Assembly: GCF_001623875.1 (NCBI RefSeq)
Contig: NZ_LWAE01000001.1
Location: 62,001-126,000 of the forward strand
Reading direction: 5' to 3'
Origin: Clostridium magnum DSM 2767
GTDB taxonomy: Bacteria; Bacillota; Clostridia; Clostridiales; Clostridiaceae
DNA: 64,000 nt
Positions within the stretch are counted from its first letter, which is position 1, and each line of letters starts with the position of its first letter. The position numbers were made by a program, and so were the translations under genes. The notes beneath the pieces were generated by a model that was not told the DNA's origin, ran no database searches, and was given only the letters and a program-made list of their open reading frames with translations. Positions 1-8,256 of the stretch are shown one piece after another.

Positions 1-775
1 CTTCTGTGTTCCCGTTATGTCCTGCAGGCACGATAATTGCTATGTTATGTTTTACGGCTATATCAAACAGATTTGAAAATAGAGATATAATAAAATAATC
101 ATCTGAGATTAGTTCAAATGGAAGACAAATAACTTTAATATCATGGTTATCAGATTCATTAATAAGGAACTGTATTGAATATAAAATATCTGATACATAA
201 CCTTTACCTAGGCTATTAAAGGCTTTTATAGAATATATATAACTATTCTCTGCAATACCTTTGTTTGACCCTTTAGATTGATAACCACTTCCACAAACTA
301 TACCGCTTAAGAAGGTTCCATGGCCATTATCATCGTATGGGTATTTATATCCATTAATAATGTCTAAGAATCCTTTAATTTTGTTTCTAGGGCTTAAAAG
401 GTCTACATGAGGATATACTCCACTATCAACTAAACCTATACATATGCCTTTTCCAGTTAGTTTATATTTACTCTGAAATGTTATACCATTTGAAGAAAGA
501 ACATTCCTTCCACATAATAAAGCATTGGTATCTAGAGTTATATAATCTACTTGAGGGAATTCTGCTATTCGTTCTATGGCACTAGATGATAAAATAGCAC
601 ATATGCAATTTATTAAAGGAATAAATTGAAGTATGCTACCTTTATATGTGGTAACTTTTTTTTCGATACTTTCTGATAGCGTTTTACAATGTATAATAAC
701 TCTATGATTTTTGTGATATTTTCTGTTTATGGCTAATTTTAAGTTAGGGTCTAATTTCTGTTTAAAGGAAAACAT
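1..775 (-). CDS. S8 family (subtilisin-like) serine peptidase, 3' end outside window
   Basis: This open frame starts with ATG at 775 and runs off the left edge, giving the first 258 residues. An AGGAG ribosome binding site lies at 782-786. The subtilase triad is partly visible: Asp117 in DSGVYPHVD, His152 in GHGTF, and the probable oxyanion Asn254 in PAGHNGN. The catalytic Ser would lie beyond the window. Residues 1-100 resemble a propeptide-like region and contain no signal peptide or membrane segment, so an intracellular or spore-associated protease is more likely than a classically secreted one (inference). It stands alone; the next gene, a LysR regulator, is on the same strand 97 bp upstream and looks unrelated. 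The family call is firm; the biological role is unknown. Confidence 0.9.
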   Translation of the reverse strand, partial: MFSFKQKLDPNLKLAINRKYHKNHRVIIHCKTLSESIEKKVTTYKGSILQFIPLINCICAILSSSAIERIAEFPQVDYITLDTNALLCGRNVLSSNGITFQSKYKLTGKGICIGLVDSGVYPHVDLLSPRNKIKGFLDIINGYKYPYDDNGHGTFLSGIVCGSGYQSKGSNKGIAENSYIYSIKAFNSLGKGYVSDILYSIQFLINESDNHDIKVICLPFELISDDYFIISLFSNLFDIAVKHNIAIIVPAGHNGNTE

Positions 776-871
776 TTAACGCTCCTAAAAAATTAATTCC
801 ATTATATATTATAATAATAATGGAAGATATATGTGCTATCTATTCAATTAATTTTAGCTATGTAATGTTTA

Positions 872-1762
872 CTAGAATTTATAATGATTTTTACATAAAT
901 TAAAAAAGGCTTTAGCAGTAGGCGTAAGAGTTCTCTTACAGCTAGTAACTAAGTAGATATATCTTTTTAGAGATAGCTTTTTTATAGTGCTTTCTTTTAT
1001 AAATCCCAAAGAAATATAATCTCTTAATACATATTTAGAAACTATAGATACTCCAAGCCCGCTTTTTACAAATTGATAAAGAGTATCTAGATTGTTTACT
1101 TCAAAATGAACATCTATGTTTGAAAAGTCTATTCCTTGCTTTTTTAGAGCTTCTTCAAAGGTTTTACGGGTAGCAGAACCTTGCTCTCTTAAAATAAATT
1201 TATATTTAAATAGAAAGTCTATATCTATTGTATCGGGAAAGTTAAACTGAGGTGGAGATATTATCACTAAATCATCATCTATTATAGTATAACTTTTTAT
1301 CTTTTCATCATTGATAAGTTCACCTACAAGACCTAGTTCACAATCGAATTTAGTGATACTTTCAATAACCTGACCAGAGCTTTGTTCTGTAACGTCAAAT
1401 GAAACATCAGGATATTCTTTGTGAAATTCTTTTATTAAAGAAGGTACTATAGTATTACAAGGGGTAGTACTTGCCGATAACCTAAGTTTTCCACTAATTT
1501 TCTCATTAAAGTTTGCAAGATTAAAAATAGCCTTATCACGGGTATTTAAAATATCTAGAGCGTATTTTAGAAATGATTCACCAGCAGGGGTTAAAAGTAC
1601 TTCTTTGGAAGTTCGATCGAATAGTTGTACACTTAATTCCTTTTCTAAACTAGCTATGTGAGAACTTATAGCAGGCTGGGATAGAAAACTTGAGTTTGCA
1701 GCCTTGGAAAAGCTCTTAAACTTAGCCACATTAATAAAAGCTTCTATTTGCTTAAAATCCAT
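872..1762 (-). CDS. LysR family transcriptional regulator
   Basis: This is a 296-residue protein of usual LysR length. Residues 1-60 form the winged helix-turn-helix (start MDFKQIEAFINVAK, recognition region with SQPAISSHIA), followed by a linker helix and a type 2 periplasmic-binding-like effector domain from about residue 90. AGGAGG lies just upstream of the ATG. LysR proteins usually bind an A/T-rich palindrome near their own gene and control a neighbouring or divergent operon. The neighbour upstream is a same-strand YdcZ-type transporter, not a divergent gene, so the target cannot be read from context. The effector is unknown; the domain resembles activators of the CysB/YeiE type only in general terms. 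Confidence 0.93.
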   Translation of the reverse strand: MDFKQIEAFINVAKFKSFSKAANSSFLSQPAISSHIASLEKELSVQLFDRTSKEVLLTPAGESFLKYALDILNTRDKAIFNLANFNEKISGKLRLSASTTPCNTIVPSLIKEFHKEYPDVSFDVTEQSSGQVIESITKFDCELGLVGELINDEKIKSYTIIDDDLVIISPPQFNFPDTIDIDFLFKYKFILREQGSATRKTFEEALKKQGIDFSNIDVHFEVNNLDTLYQFVKSGLGVSIVSKYVLRDYISLGFIKESTIKKLSLKRYIYLVTSCKRTLTPTAKAFFNLCKNHYKF

Positions 1763-1884
1763 TGAGGTATCCTCCTGAGATATATTTATTCATCAATTTT
1801 TAATGCTTTAATATAGATAAAATTTTAATCCAATATATTTATTATATATTTATATATTGAATTAGTCTAATGCATAGTAAAAAT

Positions 1885-1920
1885 AGTAAAAAAATAAGGC
1901 TGAAATTAATAGTCAGCCCT
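1885..1920 (-). terminator. Rho-independent terminator of the YdcZ-type transporter gene
   Basis: The arms GGCTGA (1898-1903) and TCAGCC (1913-1918) form a hairpin. Read on the minus strand it follows the stop codon at 1926 and is followed by a T-rich tract. Confidence 0.8.
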
Positions 1921-1925
1921 AAATA

Positions 1926-2357
1926 TTAACACTTGTATCGAAATATCAATATTCCTATAATCATTATTATAACACCAATAAGCTTTGTAATTCCGAATCT
2001 AATTTGAGGTGTATCAAAAAGACCGAAAGCATCAATTAAAGCTGCAGAGGTAAGTTGGGCCACTAAAATAATGGCAATGGAGCAAGTAGGACCTAAAGAT
2101 CTAATTCCGCGCATTACAGTATATATAATTATAGCTCCTAGTACTCCACCTAAAAGATATAATTTATTGGAGGTTTTTAGGTTTTTGAAATTACCATCAC
2201 CGGTGATAAGAAGAGCTGCCACTGTTATAACTAGCCCAATTCCTTGAACTAAAACGTTGGTTCCCCAAGTGCCTATCTTATCACTAAGTCTAGTATTGAA
2301 AACTCCTTGAAAGCTCATGCACATTCCTGCAACAATTGAAGATATTATACCAAGCAT
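1926..2357 (-). CDS. DMT family transporter, YdcZ/DUF606 type
   Basis: This is a short integral membrane protein of 143-144 residues with about five hydrophobic helices and very few charged residues. It begins with a glycine-rich helix (GIISSIVAGMCMSFQGVFN). The pattern fits the half-size YdcZ (DUF606) branch of the drug/metabolite transporter superfamily, in which two short subunits usually pair. The substrate is unknown. The start could be TTG at 2360 or ATG at 2357; GGGAG lies just upstream of both, and ATG is listed. No partner DUF606 gene lies next to it, so it may work as a homodimer. A strong terminator follows immediately. Confidence 0.85.
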   Translation of the reverse strand: MLGIISSIVAGMCMSFQGVFNTRLSDKIGTWGTNVLVQGIGLVITVAALLITGDGNFKNLKTSNKLYLLGGVLGAIIIYTVMRGIRSLGPTCSIAIILVAQLTSAALIDAFGLFDTPQIRFGITKLIGVIIMIIGILIFRYKC

Positions 2358-2411
2358 CAAATCATCACTCTCCCAAGTTTAGTTTAACCATGCTAATTAC
2401 TTATTATTAAA

Positions 2412-2448
2412 AAAGTTAAAAAAAACCTATGAGTAAAACATAGGTTTT
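2412..2448 (-). terminator. Rho-independent terminator of the dUTPase gene
   Basis: A perfect 10-bp stem (2422-2431 with 2439-2448) is followed on the minus strand by a long T tract. It lies just after the stop codon at 2459. Confidence 0.9.
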
Positions 2449-2458
2449 AATTTGCGTA

Positions 2459-2944
2459 TTAATATCCTTCATCTTGCCTTTTGTGATTAAGATTATTTTT
2501 CATGCAATAAAATTCTTCTATTTCTTCAATAGTGAAGCCAAACATTTTTCCAAGGGTTAAAAAATCCTCAAATAACGTTATATAGTGATCTTTAGAAGAA
2601 CAAACTACAAAGTCATTTATATCTATGTAAAGATTTAAAAATTGTGCTGTTAAATCAAACTCAAGCTCTTTATCTTCGAGCTCAATATCTGTAAATCCCT
2701 TTTCTAAACCTAAAGTCAATATAAAATGAAGGCAATCAACATATTCTTCTAAAATAGTTTCTTTATCCGAGGGCTTCCTATTGCTCCAAAACTTAAAACA
2801 TCTAGTCTCATTAGCAAGTTCTGCAAGTTCTACTTGTAGTGCCAGTACTTTTTTTGACAGTAAGCATTCTCCATATAACTTATGTCCGTCTACAATGCGT
2901 TTATCTAAGTTTTCTTGTAATTGAAATAGTTTTGCAAGATTCAT
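2459..2944 (-). CDS. dUTP diphosphatase, dimeric all-alpha (MazG-like) type
   Basis: This 161-residue protein should hydrolyse dUTP to dUMP and pyrophosphate, keeping uracil out of DNA and supplying dUMP for thymidylate synthesis. The sequence shows the all-alpha NTP pyrophosphohydrolase pattern: an ELAELANE helix followed by FKFWS, then EEYVDCLHF, which together give the acidic residues for Mg2+ (ExxE and ExxD). It therefore belongs to the dUTPase_2 family found in clostridia, Leishmania and phages, not to the trimeric beta-type dUTPases. AAAGGCGG precedes the ATG. It stands as a single gene with its own terminator. Confidence 0.88.
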   Translation of the reverse strand: MNLAKLFQLQENLDKRIVDGHKLYGECLLSKKVLALQVELAELANETRCFKFWSNRKPSDKETILEEYVDCLHFILTLGLEKGFTDIELEDKELEFDLTAQFLNLYIDINDFVVCSSKDHYITLFEDFLTLGKMFGFTIEEIEEFYCMKNNLNHKRQDEGY

Positions 2945-3140
2945 ATAATAAGGCCGCCTTTCTATATCCTTATAATTAAATAGAGCATTATCATCATAAT
3001 TATCTCTGATAATATATTTCTCCCACCTATATATTTTAACGAAATTTAATAAATATTGAAATAACGTGCAATCGGTTACAGTAAAAAAATTTAAAATTAC
3101 TGAAAAAACTTTAATTTAAATTAATATATTCAATAGTATA

Positions 3141-3190
3141 AAAAAATGAAAGCGAAATCATCTAACTTATATAGCTATAATTTCGCTTTC
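3141..3190 (-). terminator. Rho-independent terminator after the asnS/TM1266-type gene pair
   Basis: An 11-bp inverted repeat (3148-3158 with 3180-3190) is followed on the minus strand by a run of T. It lies just downstream of the stop codon at 3210. Confidence 0.85.
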
Positions 3191-3209
3191 CTATAGTTAA
3201 TTAAACAAA

Positions 3210-3455
3210 TTATTTTTTAGTTATTGCTGATTTTACGTTTACTCCTTGAATTTTACCAAGTTTTCCAGTCATAGCACTTATCTCATCTGAAGTGCCGTCA
3301 ACTATTAAAGAGATAACTGACATATTTTTTTCTTTATAAGGAAGGCCCATTCTGCCTACGATGATGTTTCCAAAAGAATGCAATATATCATTAACTTTTG
3401 AAGCATTTTCAATATTTTCTATGACTATACCTACAACACCAATTCTTTTTTCCAT
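3210..3455 (-). CDS. TM1266 family small protein, putative iron-only hydrogenase system regulator
   Basis: This 81-residue protein has an ACT/NikR-C-like fold signature: RIGVVGIVIEN at the start, IIVGRMGLPY in the middle and VISLIVDG near the end. The family (typified by TM1266 of Thermotoga) is found with [FeFe]-hydrogenase genes and is annotated as a putative regulator of that system; the molecular role is not established. I place the start at ATG 3455, because GGGAG lies upstream of it and the longer frame to 3488 has no better site. It follows asnS closely (stop at 3494) and may be cotranscribed with it. A hydrogenase-like gene lies about 28 kb away at 31133-32479; no maturase genes are in view. 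Confidence 0.85.
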   Translation of the reverse strand: MEKRIGVVGIVIENIENASKVNDILHSFGNIIVGRMGLPYKEKNMSVISLIVDGTSDEISAMTGKLGKIQGVNVKSAITKK

Positions 3456-3493
3456 AACTATCTCCCAAGAAACAAAATACTTTGCCAAGTATA

Positions 3494-4885
3494 TTAAAAA
3501 TCAGCAGAACCTGTTGTTCTTGGGAATGGAATTACATCTCTTATATTTGACACTCCTGTCATATACATAAGAATTCTTTCAAATCCAAGACCAAAGCCTG
3601 AGTGTTTAGTTTCTCCATATTTCCTTAACTCTAGATACCACCAATAATCTTCTTTTTTAAGGCCCATTTGCTCTATTCTTTCTTCAAGAACATTTAGTCT
3701 TTCTTCTCTTTGACTTCCACCTATAATTTCACCAACTCCAGGTACAAGTAAGTCTGCAGCAGCAACAGTCTTTCCATCATCATTTAGTCTCATGTAGAAA
3801 GCTTTTATATCTTTAGGATAATCTGTAACAAATATTGGCTTTTTAAATACGTTCTCAGTTAAATATCTTTCATGTTCTGTTTGAAGATCAATTCCCCATT
3901 CTACTGGATATTGGAATTTTTCACCCGATTTTATAAGTATGTCAACGGCTTCTGTATAACATATTCTTCCAAAATTTGAGTTTGCAACATTATCTAACTT
4001 TGCAAAGAGTTCCTTATCTACAAATGAGTTAAAGAACTCCATCTCTTCAGGAGCATTTTCTAGAACATAGTTTATAATGTACTTTACTAAATCCTCAGCT
4101 ACATCCATGTAATCTTTTAGTTCTGCAAAAGCCATCTCAGGTTCAATCATCCAAAATTCAGCTGCATGTCTAGCTGTATTTGAATTTTCAGCCCTAAATG
4201 TTGGACCAAAAGTATAAACGTTTCTAAAAGCAAGGGCAAGAGTCTCAGCTGATAGCTGGCCACTTACAGTAAGATTAGTTTCTTTTCCAAAGAAATCTTG
4301 AGAAAAATCTATTTTTCCGTCTTTATCCTTAGGAACATTATTCATATCTAATGTAGTAAGTCTAAACATCTCACCAGCACCTTCACAGTCACTGCCTGTG
4401 ATTATAGGAGTATTAACATATACAAATCCTTTTTCATTGAAGAATTTATGAACTGCATAAGCTGCTAAGGAACGGACTCTAAATACAGCTGAAAACATGT
4501 TGCTTCTAGGTCTTAAGTGTGCTATTGTTCTTAAATATTCAAGAGTATGTCTTTTTTTCTGTAATGGATAATCAGAGGATGATTTTCCTTCTATAGTTAT
4601 TTTCTTAGCTTTAATTTCAAAGGGTTGTTTAGACTCTGGTGTAAGTACAATAGTACCTTCTACAGACAAGGAAGTACAAATTGGAAGCTTAGTTATGTCT
4701 TTAAAGTTTTCCAAGTTTTCTTCAAATACTATCTGAATGTTTTTAAAGAAGCTACCATCATTTAGTTCTATAAAACCAAATGTCTTAGAATCTCTTAATG
4801 TTCTAACCCATCCTGAGATTTTCACATCTTTCCCATTAAAGTTTTCTGATTCTCTATAAAGCTTTTTTATTAGTGTTATTTCCAT
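3494..4885 (-). CDS. asnS: Asparagine--tRNA ligase
   Basis: This 463-residue cytoplasmic class II aminoacyl-tRNA synthetase charges tRNA-Asn with asparagine. An N-terminal OB-fold anticodon-binding domain (about 1-110, with [16 protein letters not shown]) is followed by the class II core. Motif 2 reads FRAENS...[12 protein letters not shown], the AsnRS form, and motif 3 is [15 protein letters not shown] near residue 435. AGGAGG precedes the ATG. The length is normal for the family. No T-box leader is visible in the 67 bp between it and ogt, so any amino-acid control must work differently. Confidence 0.97.
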   Translation of the reverse strand: MEITLIKKLYRESENFNGKDVKISGWVRTLRDSKTFGFIELNDGSFFKNIQIVFEENLENFKDITKLPICTSLSVEGTIVLTPESKQPFEIKAKKITIEGKSSSDYPLQKKRHTLEYLRTIAHLRPRSNMFSAVFRVRSLAAYAVHKFFNEKGFVYVNTPIITGSDCEGAGEMFRLTTLDMNNVPKDKDGKIDFSQDFFGKETNLTVSGQLSAETLALAFRNVYTFGPTFRAENSNTARHAAEFWMIEPEMAFAELKDYMDVAEDLVKYIINYVLENAPEEMEFFNSFVDKELFAKLDNVANSNFGRICYTEAVDILIKSGEKFQYPVEWGIDLQTEHERYLTENVFKKPIFVTDYPKDIKAFYMRLNDDGKTVAAADLLVPGVGEIIGGSQREERLNVLEERIEQMGLKKEDYWWYLELRKYGETKHSGFGLGFERILMYMTGVSNIRDVIPFPRTTGSADF

Positions 4886-4952
4886 GTTTTATTTCCTCCT
4901 AAGGTAAGTCTATTATTATATATGTGTCATTAATATTATTATCCTATTTTAG

Positions 4953-5417
4953 CTATTTAAATTTATGTTCATGATTTAGAAGCCACTCTTTTCTCCATAG
5001 ACCTCCACCATACCCAGTTAGAGATCCACTAGCACCTATGACTCTATGGCAGGGTATTATTATACTTATTTTATTATTATGGTTAGCTCCACCTACAGCT
5101 CTAACAGCTTTTTCGTTTCCTATAGCATTTGCAATATCCATGTAAGAATAAGTTTCACCATAAGGGATGTCTAATAGTTTATACCATACCTTTTTTCTAA
5201 ATTCTGTTCCTTCTATAATTAGCTTTACAGTAAATTCTTTCCTAACACCTCTAAAGTATTCATCTAACTGTTGAATACATTCTTTCAAGCAATCAGGAAT
5301 ATTTGATGATACTATATTTTCTTCTACAAAGTATAAGGAAATGATTCCTCCTAAAGTACCTTTAATCTCTATGGTTCCAATAGGGGAAGAATAGTATGCT
5401 TTATATACGTTATTCAT
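4953..5417 (-). CDS. ogt: Methylated-DNA--[protein]-cysteine S-methyltransferase
   Basis: This 154-residue suicide repair enzyme transfers methyl groups from O6-methylguanine to its own cysteine. The active-site motif PCHRVIGASG is intact, preceded by the helix-turn-helix region with SYMDIANAIGN and followed by LTGYGGGLWRKEWLLNHE, typical of the family's C-terminus. The frame extends upstream to 5501, but the extra 28 residues are not family-like and GGTGG lies before the ATG at 5417, so this start was chosen. It lies between asnS and rlmH on the same strand, with no regulatory Ada domain. Confidence 0.95.
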   Translation of the reverse strand: MNNVYKAYYSSPIGTIEIKGTLGGIISLYFVEENIVSSNIPDCLKECIQQLDEYFRGVRKEFTVKLIIEGTEFRKKVWYKLLDIPYGETYSYMDIANAIGNEKAVRAVGGANHNNKISIIIPCHRVIGASGSLTGYGGGLWRKEWLLNHEHKFK

Positions 5418-5536
5418 GTGATACCACCTAATATAATTAAGATTTTCATATATTATTAGTTTATAATATAAATAAGTTAATTGTCTATAAAAAGTATCCA
5501 TTCTATGAAGAGTAAAAAGGTAATGTTCAGCATAAA

Positions 5537-6016
5537 TTATTTATGGTACGGTTCACCATTCATTATTCTAAACCCTCTGTATATTTGCTCTAAAAGAATT
5601 ACTCTCATAAGTTGATGAGGGAAGGTCATTTTAGAAAAACAAAGGCTAAAATCTGCTTTTTTTAACACCTCATTAGACAGGCCAAGAGATCCACCAATTA
5701 TAAAGGCTAAATGGCTGTTTCCTTTTAAACCAGAGTCTTTTATAAAATCACATAACTCTTCGGAGGAGAGCATCTTTCCTTTGAGGTCTAGCGTTACCAC
5801 GAGCATATTTTCTTTAATATATTTTAAGATGCTTATTCCTTCTTTTTCTTTTATTATTAGTTCTTCTTTAGCTGAAGCGTTATCAGGAGTCTTTTCATCA
5901 GGTACTTCTATTATATCTAGCTTACAGTATCTTGAGAGGCGTTTAGAATACTCTTCAATAGCAGCTTTTAAGAATTTTTCTTTAATTTTACCTACAGATA
6001 TTATAGATATATTCAT
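5537..6016 (-). CDS. rlmH: 23S rRNA (pseudouridine(1915)-N(3))-methyltransferase RlmH
   Basis: This 159-residue SPOUT-class enzyme methylates pseudouridine 1915 in helix 69 of 23S rRNA on assembled ribosomes, using S-adenosylmethionine. The family's knotted SAM site is visible in FIIGGSLGLS and the C-terminal signature MTFPHQLMRVILLEQIYRGFRI ends in the conserved YHK. GGAGAA precedes the ATG at 6016. The length is that of the family. In Bacillus the homologue yydA lies near yycJ and a CxxH/CxxC gene, and the same neighbours appear here within 2 kb. Confidence 0.97.
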   Translation of the reverse strand: MNISIISVGKIKEKFLKAAIEEYSKRLSRYCKLDIIEVPDEKTPDNASAKEELIIKEKEGISILKYIKENMLVVTLDLKGKMLSSEELCDFIKDSGLKGNSHLAFIIGGSLGLSNEVLKKADFSLCFSKMTFPHQLMRVILLEQIYRGFRIMNGEPYHK

Positions 6017-6045
6017 TATTTGTTCTCCATTCTACAAATATTCAA

Positions 6046-6076
6046 AGTAAAAAATCCTTACACAATTGTGTAAGGA
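6046..6076 (-). terminator. Rho-independent terminator of the SEC-C protein gene
   Basis: A 22-nt perfect palindrome (6055-6076) is followed on the minus strand by TTTTTT. It lies 13 bp after the stop codon at 6089. Confidence 0.85.
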
Positions 6077-6088
6077 CTCTGTTTTAGA

Positions 6089-6592
6089 TTAAGCGTTTTT
6101 GCCGCAGCAATGTTTGTATTTTTTACCGCTTCCACAAGTACAAGGGTCATTTCTTCCAATTTTGTTTTTATTAACAACAGTTTTAGAAGCAACCCATTGT
6201 TGACGAATTTCTTTTCTCTTTTCTGGTGAGAATATAGAATCCCATTGAGAAAGACCATAAAGATAATCAGCTTTAGCATCTAACATATTAAAATATAACT
6301 TTTCAAAGTCTATTTTAATACTAATATTAGAATCCTCCTCTAGGTTTTCTAAGTCAAGAGATTCTAATAGACTATCATTTACTCCATCTAGGAATCCCAT
6401 GAAAAATATAGTTGAAGCCTCATACTTAGCAGCTAAATCCTTAATAGTCCCGCTGATAGTATCGTTATGTTCAGCTAAAATTTTAGTATAGATATGTTTT
6501 TCAATTGAGCCGTATTCTTCCCAGAAAGCAGCCTCACCCTTAGTTTTTACGAAATCTATAACCATATCTGTCCAATCTTTATACAAACTCAT
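6089..6592 (-). CDS. SEC-C metal-binding domain protein
   Basis: This is a 167-residue protein whose only recognisable part is the C-terminal SEC-C motif, residues about 145-167 ([19 protein letters not shown]). It provides the CxC...CC zinc-binding cysteines also found at the SecA C-terminus. The first 140 residues are acidic and mostly helical, without membrane segments. SecA-type zinc motifs bind SecB or ribosomes, but stand-alone SEC-C proteins have no established function, so none is assigned. AAGGAG precedes the ATG, and the gene has its own terminator. Confidence 0.85.
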   Translation of the reverse strand: MSLYKDWTDMVIDFVKTKGEAAFWEEYGSIEKHIYTKILAEHNDTISGTIKDLAAKYEASTIFFMGFLDGVNDSLLESLDLENLEEDSNISIKIDFEKLYFNMLDAKADYLYGLSQWDSIFSPEKRKEIRQQWVASKTVVNKNKIGRNDPCTCGSGKKYKHCCGKNA

Positions 6593-6711
6593 AGTTTTTT
6601 CTCCTTTTGAAAATATATTTTAACTTTAGTAATGTATATTACTTGAAATATTATAATAAAAATTATAATATTTTTCAATGATTTTTCATTTTATTTACTA
6701 TTTTTAGTATC

Positions 6712-6876
6712 TTATAAATCTTCTGTTTTCAGCACATATTCAGCATTTTTATCACAATATGCACATTTACATTGTTCGGCTTTTTCTAAATAAGGAAAGG
6801 TTTCATTTTCTAATAAAAAGTCATCAATTGCCATGTCTACATGATTTTCACAACAATACTTATTTCTTTTTAGCAT
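6712..6876 (-). CDS. CxxH/CxxC small zinc-motif protein (BA_5709 family-like)
   Basis: This 54-residue gene is read from ATG 6876 to TAA 6712. The protein begins MLKRNKYCCENHVDMAIDDF and later has CKCAYCDKNAEYVL; the C-x2-H and C-x2-C pairs would form one zinc site. This matches the short CxxH/CxxC family found beside rlmH in Bacillus. Its start overlaps the end of the upstream GerMN gene by 17 bp, with AAGGA inside that gene, so translation is probably coupled. Function is unknown. The match in motif spacing, length and neighbourhood makes the call fairly safe. Confidence 0.8.
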   Translation of the reverse strand: MLKRNKYCCENHVDMAIDDFLLENETFPYLEKAEQCKCAYCDKNAEYVLKTEDL

Positions 6877-7426
6877 TTTGTATATCATCCTTTCCTATAG
6901 GTTTCGATAAATCGAAATGTCCGCCCAAAATATCAGTATCCTTGTTTTCTACTGATATTTTAACTTTTTCTACAGATGAAATTTGAGTCAGGGACCAAAT
7001 AATGCTCTTTAGGCAAATTTCTTCTTTTGAAGCAGTCATATCTACATTTGCTTCTTTACTAAGATTTACATAAGCGATACTATTTTTTATAGATAGACTT
7101 AAAATTCTTGTTTCTTTCGGTAAAACTGGTTTAAGCTTACTCTTTACAGAAGGTCCTTTTATAAGTTCGTTAAGAATCGTTTCACCAAATATTTCATCAT
7201 TTCTCATGACTCTCTCTTCTTGTGAAATTTCAGGAGTATTGATATCTTTAGAGGAGTCAAAATAAATATTTAAATCTAATAGGTTTTCTTTTTCTCTTGA
7301 TAACGCTATCTGTTTTTCTTTTTCTTTACTATTTAAACTCAACTTATCTTTCTTTTCACAAGTAGTTAAACTTAATGCAGAAAGTATTGCTACAGAACAT
7401 ATTAGTAGGCCAAAAGTTTTTTTCAT
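6860..7426 (-). CDS. GerMN domain-containing lipoprotein-like protein
   Basis: This 188-residue protein has an N-terminal signal-like segment (KKTFGLLICSVAILSALSL) ending in a cysteine at LTTC, a weak lipobox. It is followed by a charged linker and a GerMN domain from about residue 75 (FGETILNELIKGP...LSIKNSIAYVNLSKE). GerMN occurs in spore germination protein GerM and in LpqB-like lipoproteins. It probably sits on the outer face of the membrane (inference). AAGGTGAT precedes ATG 7426; the in-frame GTG at 7435 is too close to that site. It lies 17 bp after the walJ gene and overlaps the small CxxH/CxxC gene, suggesting one operon. Confidence 0.85.
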   Translation of the reverse strand: MKKTFGLLICSVAILSALSLTTCEKKDKLSLNSKEKEKQIALSREKENLLDLNIYFDSSKDINTPEISQEERVMRNDEIFGETILNELIKGPSVKSKLKPVLPKETRILSLSIKNSIAYVNLSKEANVDMTASKEEICLKSIIWSLTQISSVEKVKISVENKDTDILGGHFDLSKPIGKDDIQNAKKK

Positions 7427-7443
7427 ATTGATCACCTTTTTAA

Positions 7444-8229
7444 CTAAAATTCTATATAATTACTTGGCATATCTCTTTTTGCCATAGATAAGCATAAGTC
7501 CTTGTCTAATTTAATTTTAGCATCTTTTAATACATTTACAACTGTTTGATATGCAAGTTCAGGGTAATTATTAGTTTTACTTAAATGACCTAAAATTATT
7601 TTTTTGAATTTGCTATTAGTAATGTTAATTATGGCTTTTCCGCAATCATCATTAGATAAGTGCCCAACATTACTTAAAATTCTTCTCTTTAAATTATAAG
7701 GGTATGGACCGAATTTTAGCATTTGTATATCATGATTGCTTTCAAGTAATATTACGTCAGCATCTTCTAAGTGGTTACTTACTTCTTCTGAAAATACTCC
7801 CAAATCTGTTGCTATGCAAGCCTTTTTATTTTTGTGGCTTAAAGAATAACCAGAAGGAGCTGCCGCATCATGGGATATTTCATAACTAGTTATATCCATA
7901 TCCTTAATATTTATGTAGTTATTTTCAATTATTCTAATGTTTTCAGTTTTTATCTTACCTAATGTTTTGGACATAGCTTCCCATGTAGCTGAATTTGCAT
8001 AAATAGGTATATCATATTTTCTAGATAGAACACCTACCCCTTTTGTATGATCTGTATGCTCGTGAGTAACAAATATGGCATCTATGTCTTTAGCATTTTG
8101 TCCAATATGTTCAAGTGCCTTTTCAATATGCTTTCCAGGAAGTCCTGCATCTATTAAAACTTTAGCCTTATCTGAAGATGCAAATATACTATTTCCACTA
8201 CTACCACTGTACAAAGGACAAAAAATCAT
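7444..8229 (-). CDS. walJ: MBL-fold metallo-hydrolase, YycJ/WalJ type
   Basis: This 261-residue metallo-beta-lactamase-fold protein has the signature THEHTDH near residue 57 and further metal ligands in EISHDA, ATDLG and LGHLS. It begins CPLYSGSSGNS, typical of the YycJ/WalJ family (264 residues in B. subtilis). Homologues act as 5' exonucleases on double-stranded DNA, proposed to help mismatch repair in bacteria without MutH. In Bacillus the gene follows walRK; here no walRK is adjacent and it lies between murA and the GerMN gene. AGGAG precedes the ATG. Confidence 0.9.
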   Translation of the reverse strand: MIFCPLYSGSSGNSIFASSDKAKVLIDAGLPGKHIEKALEHIGQNAKDIDAIFVTHEHTDHTKGVGVLSRKYDIPIYANSATWEAMSKTLGKIKTENIRIIENNYINIKDMDITSYEISHDAAAPSGYSLSHKNKKACIATDLGVFSEEVSNHLEDADVILLESNHDIQMLKFGPYPYNLKRRILSNVGHLSNDDCGKAIINITNSKFKKIILGHLSKTNNYPELAYQTVVNVLKDAKIKLDKDLCLSMAKRDMPSNYIEF

Positions 8230-8256
8230 ATAAATTCTCCTATCTTAAAAGTTGAA

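Noticed and set aside
4886..4952. T-box leader for asnS
   Set aside because: The space is too short, and no T-box-like antiterminator sequence is seen.
6058..6279. Minus-strand frame inside the SEC-C gene
   Set aside because: It is another frame of the SEC-C gene, which has the recognisable zinc motif.
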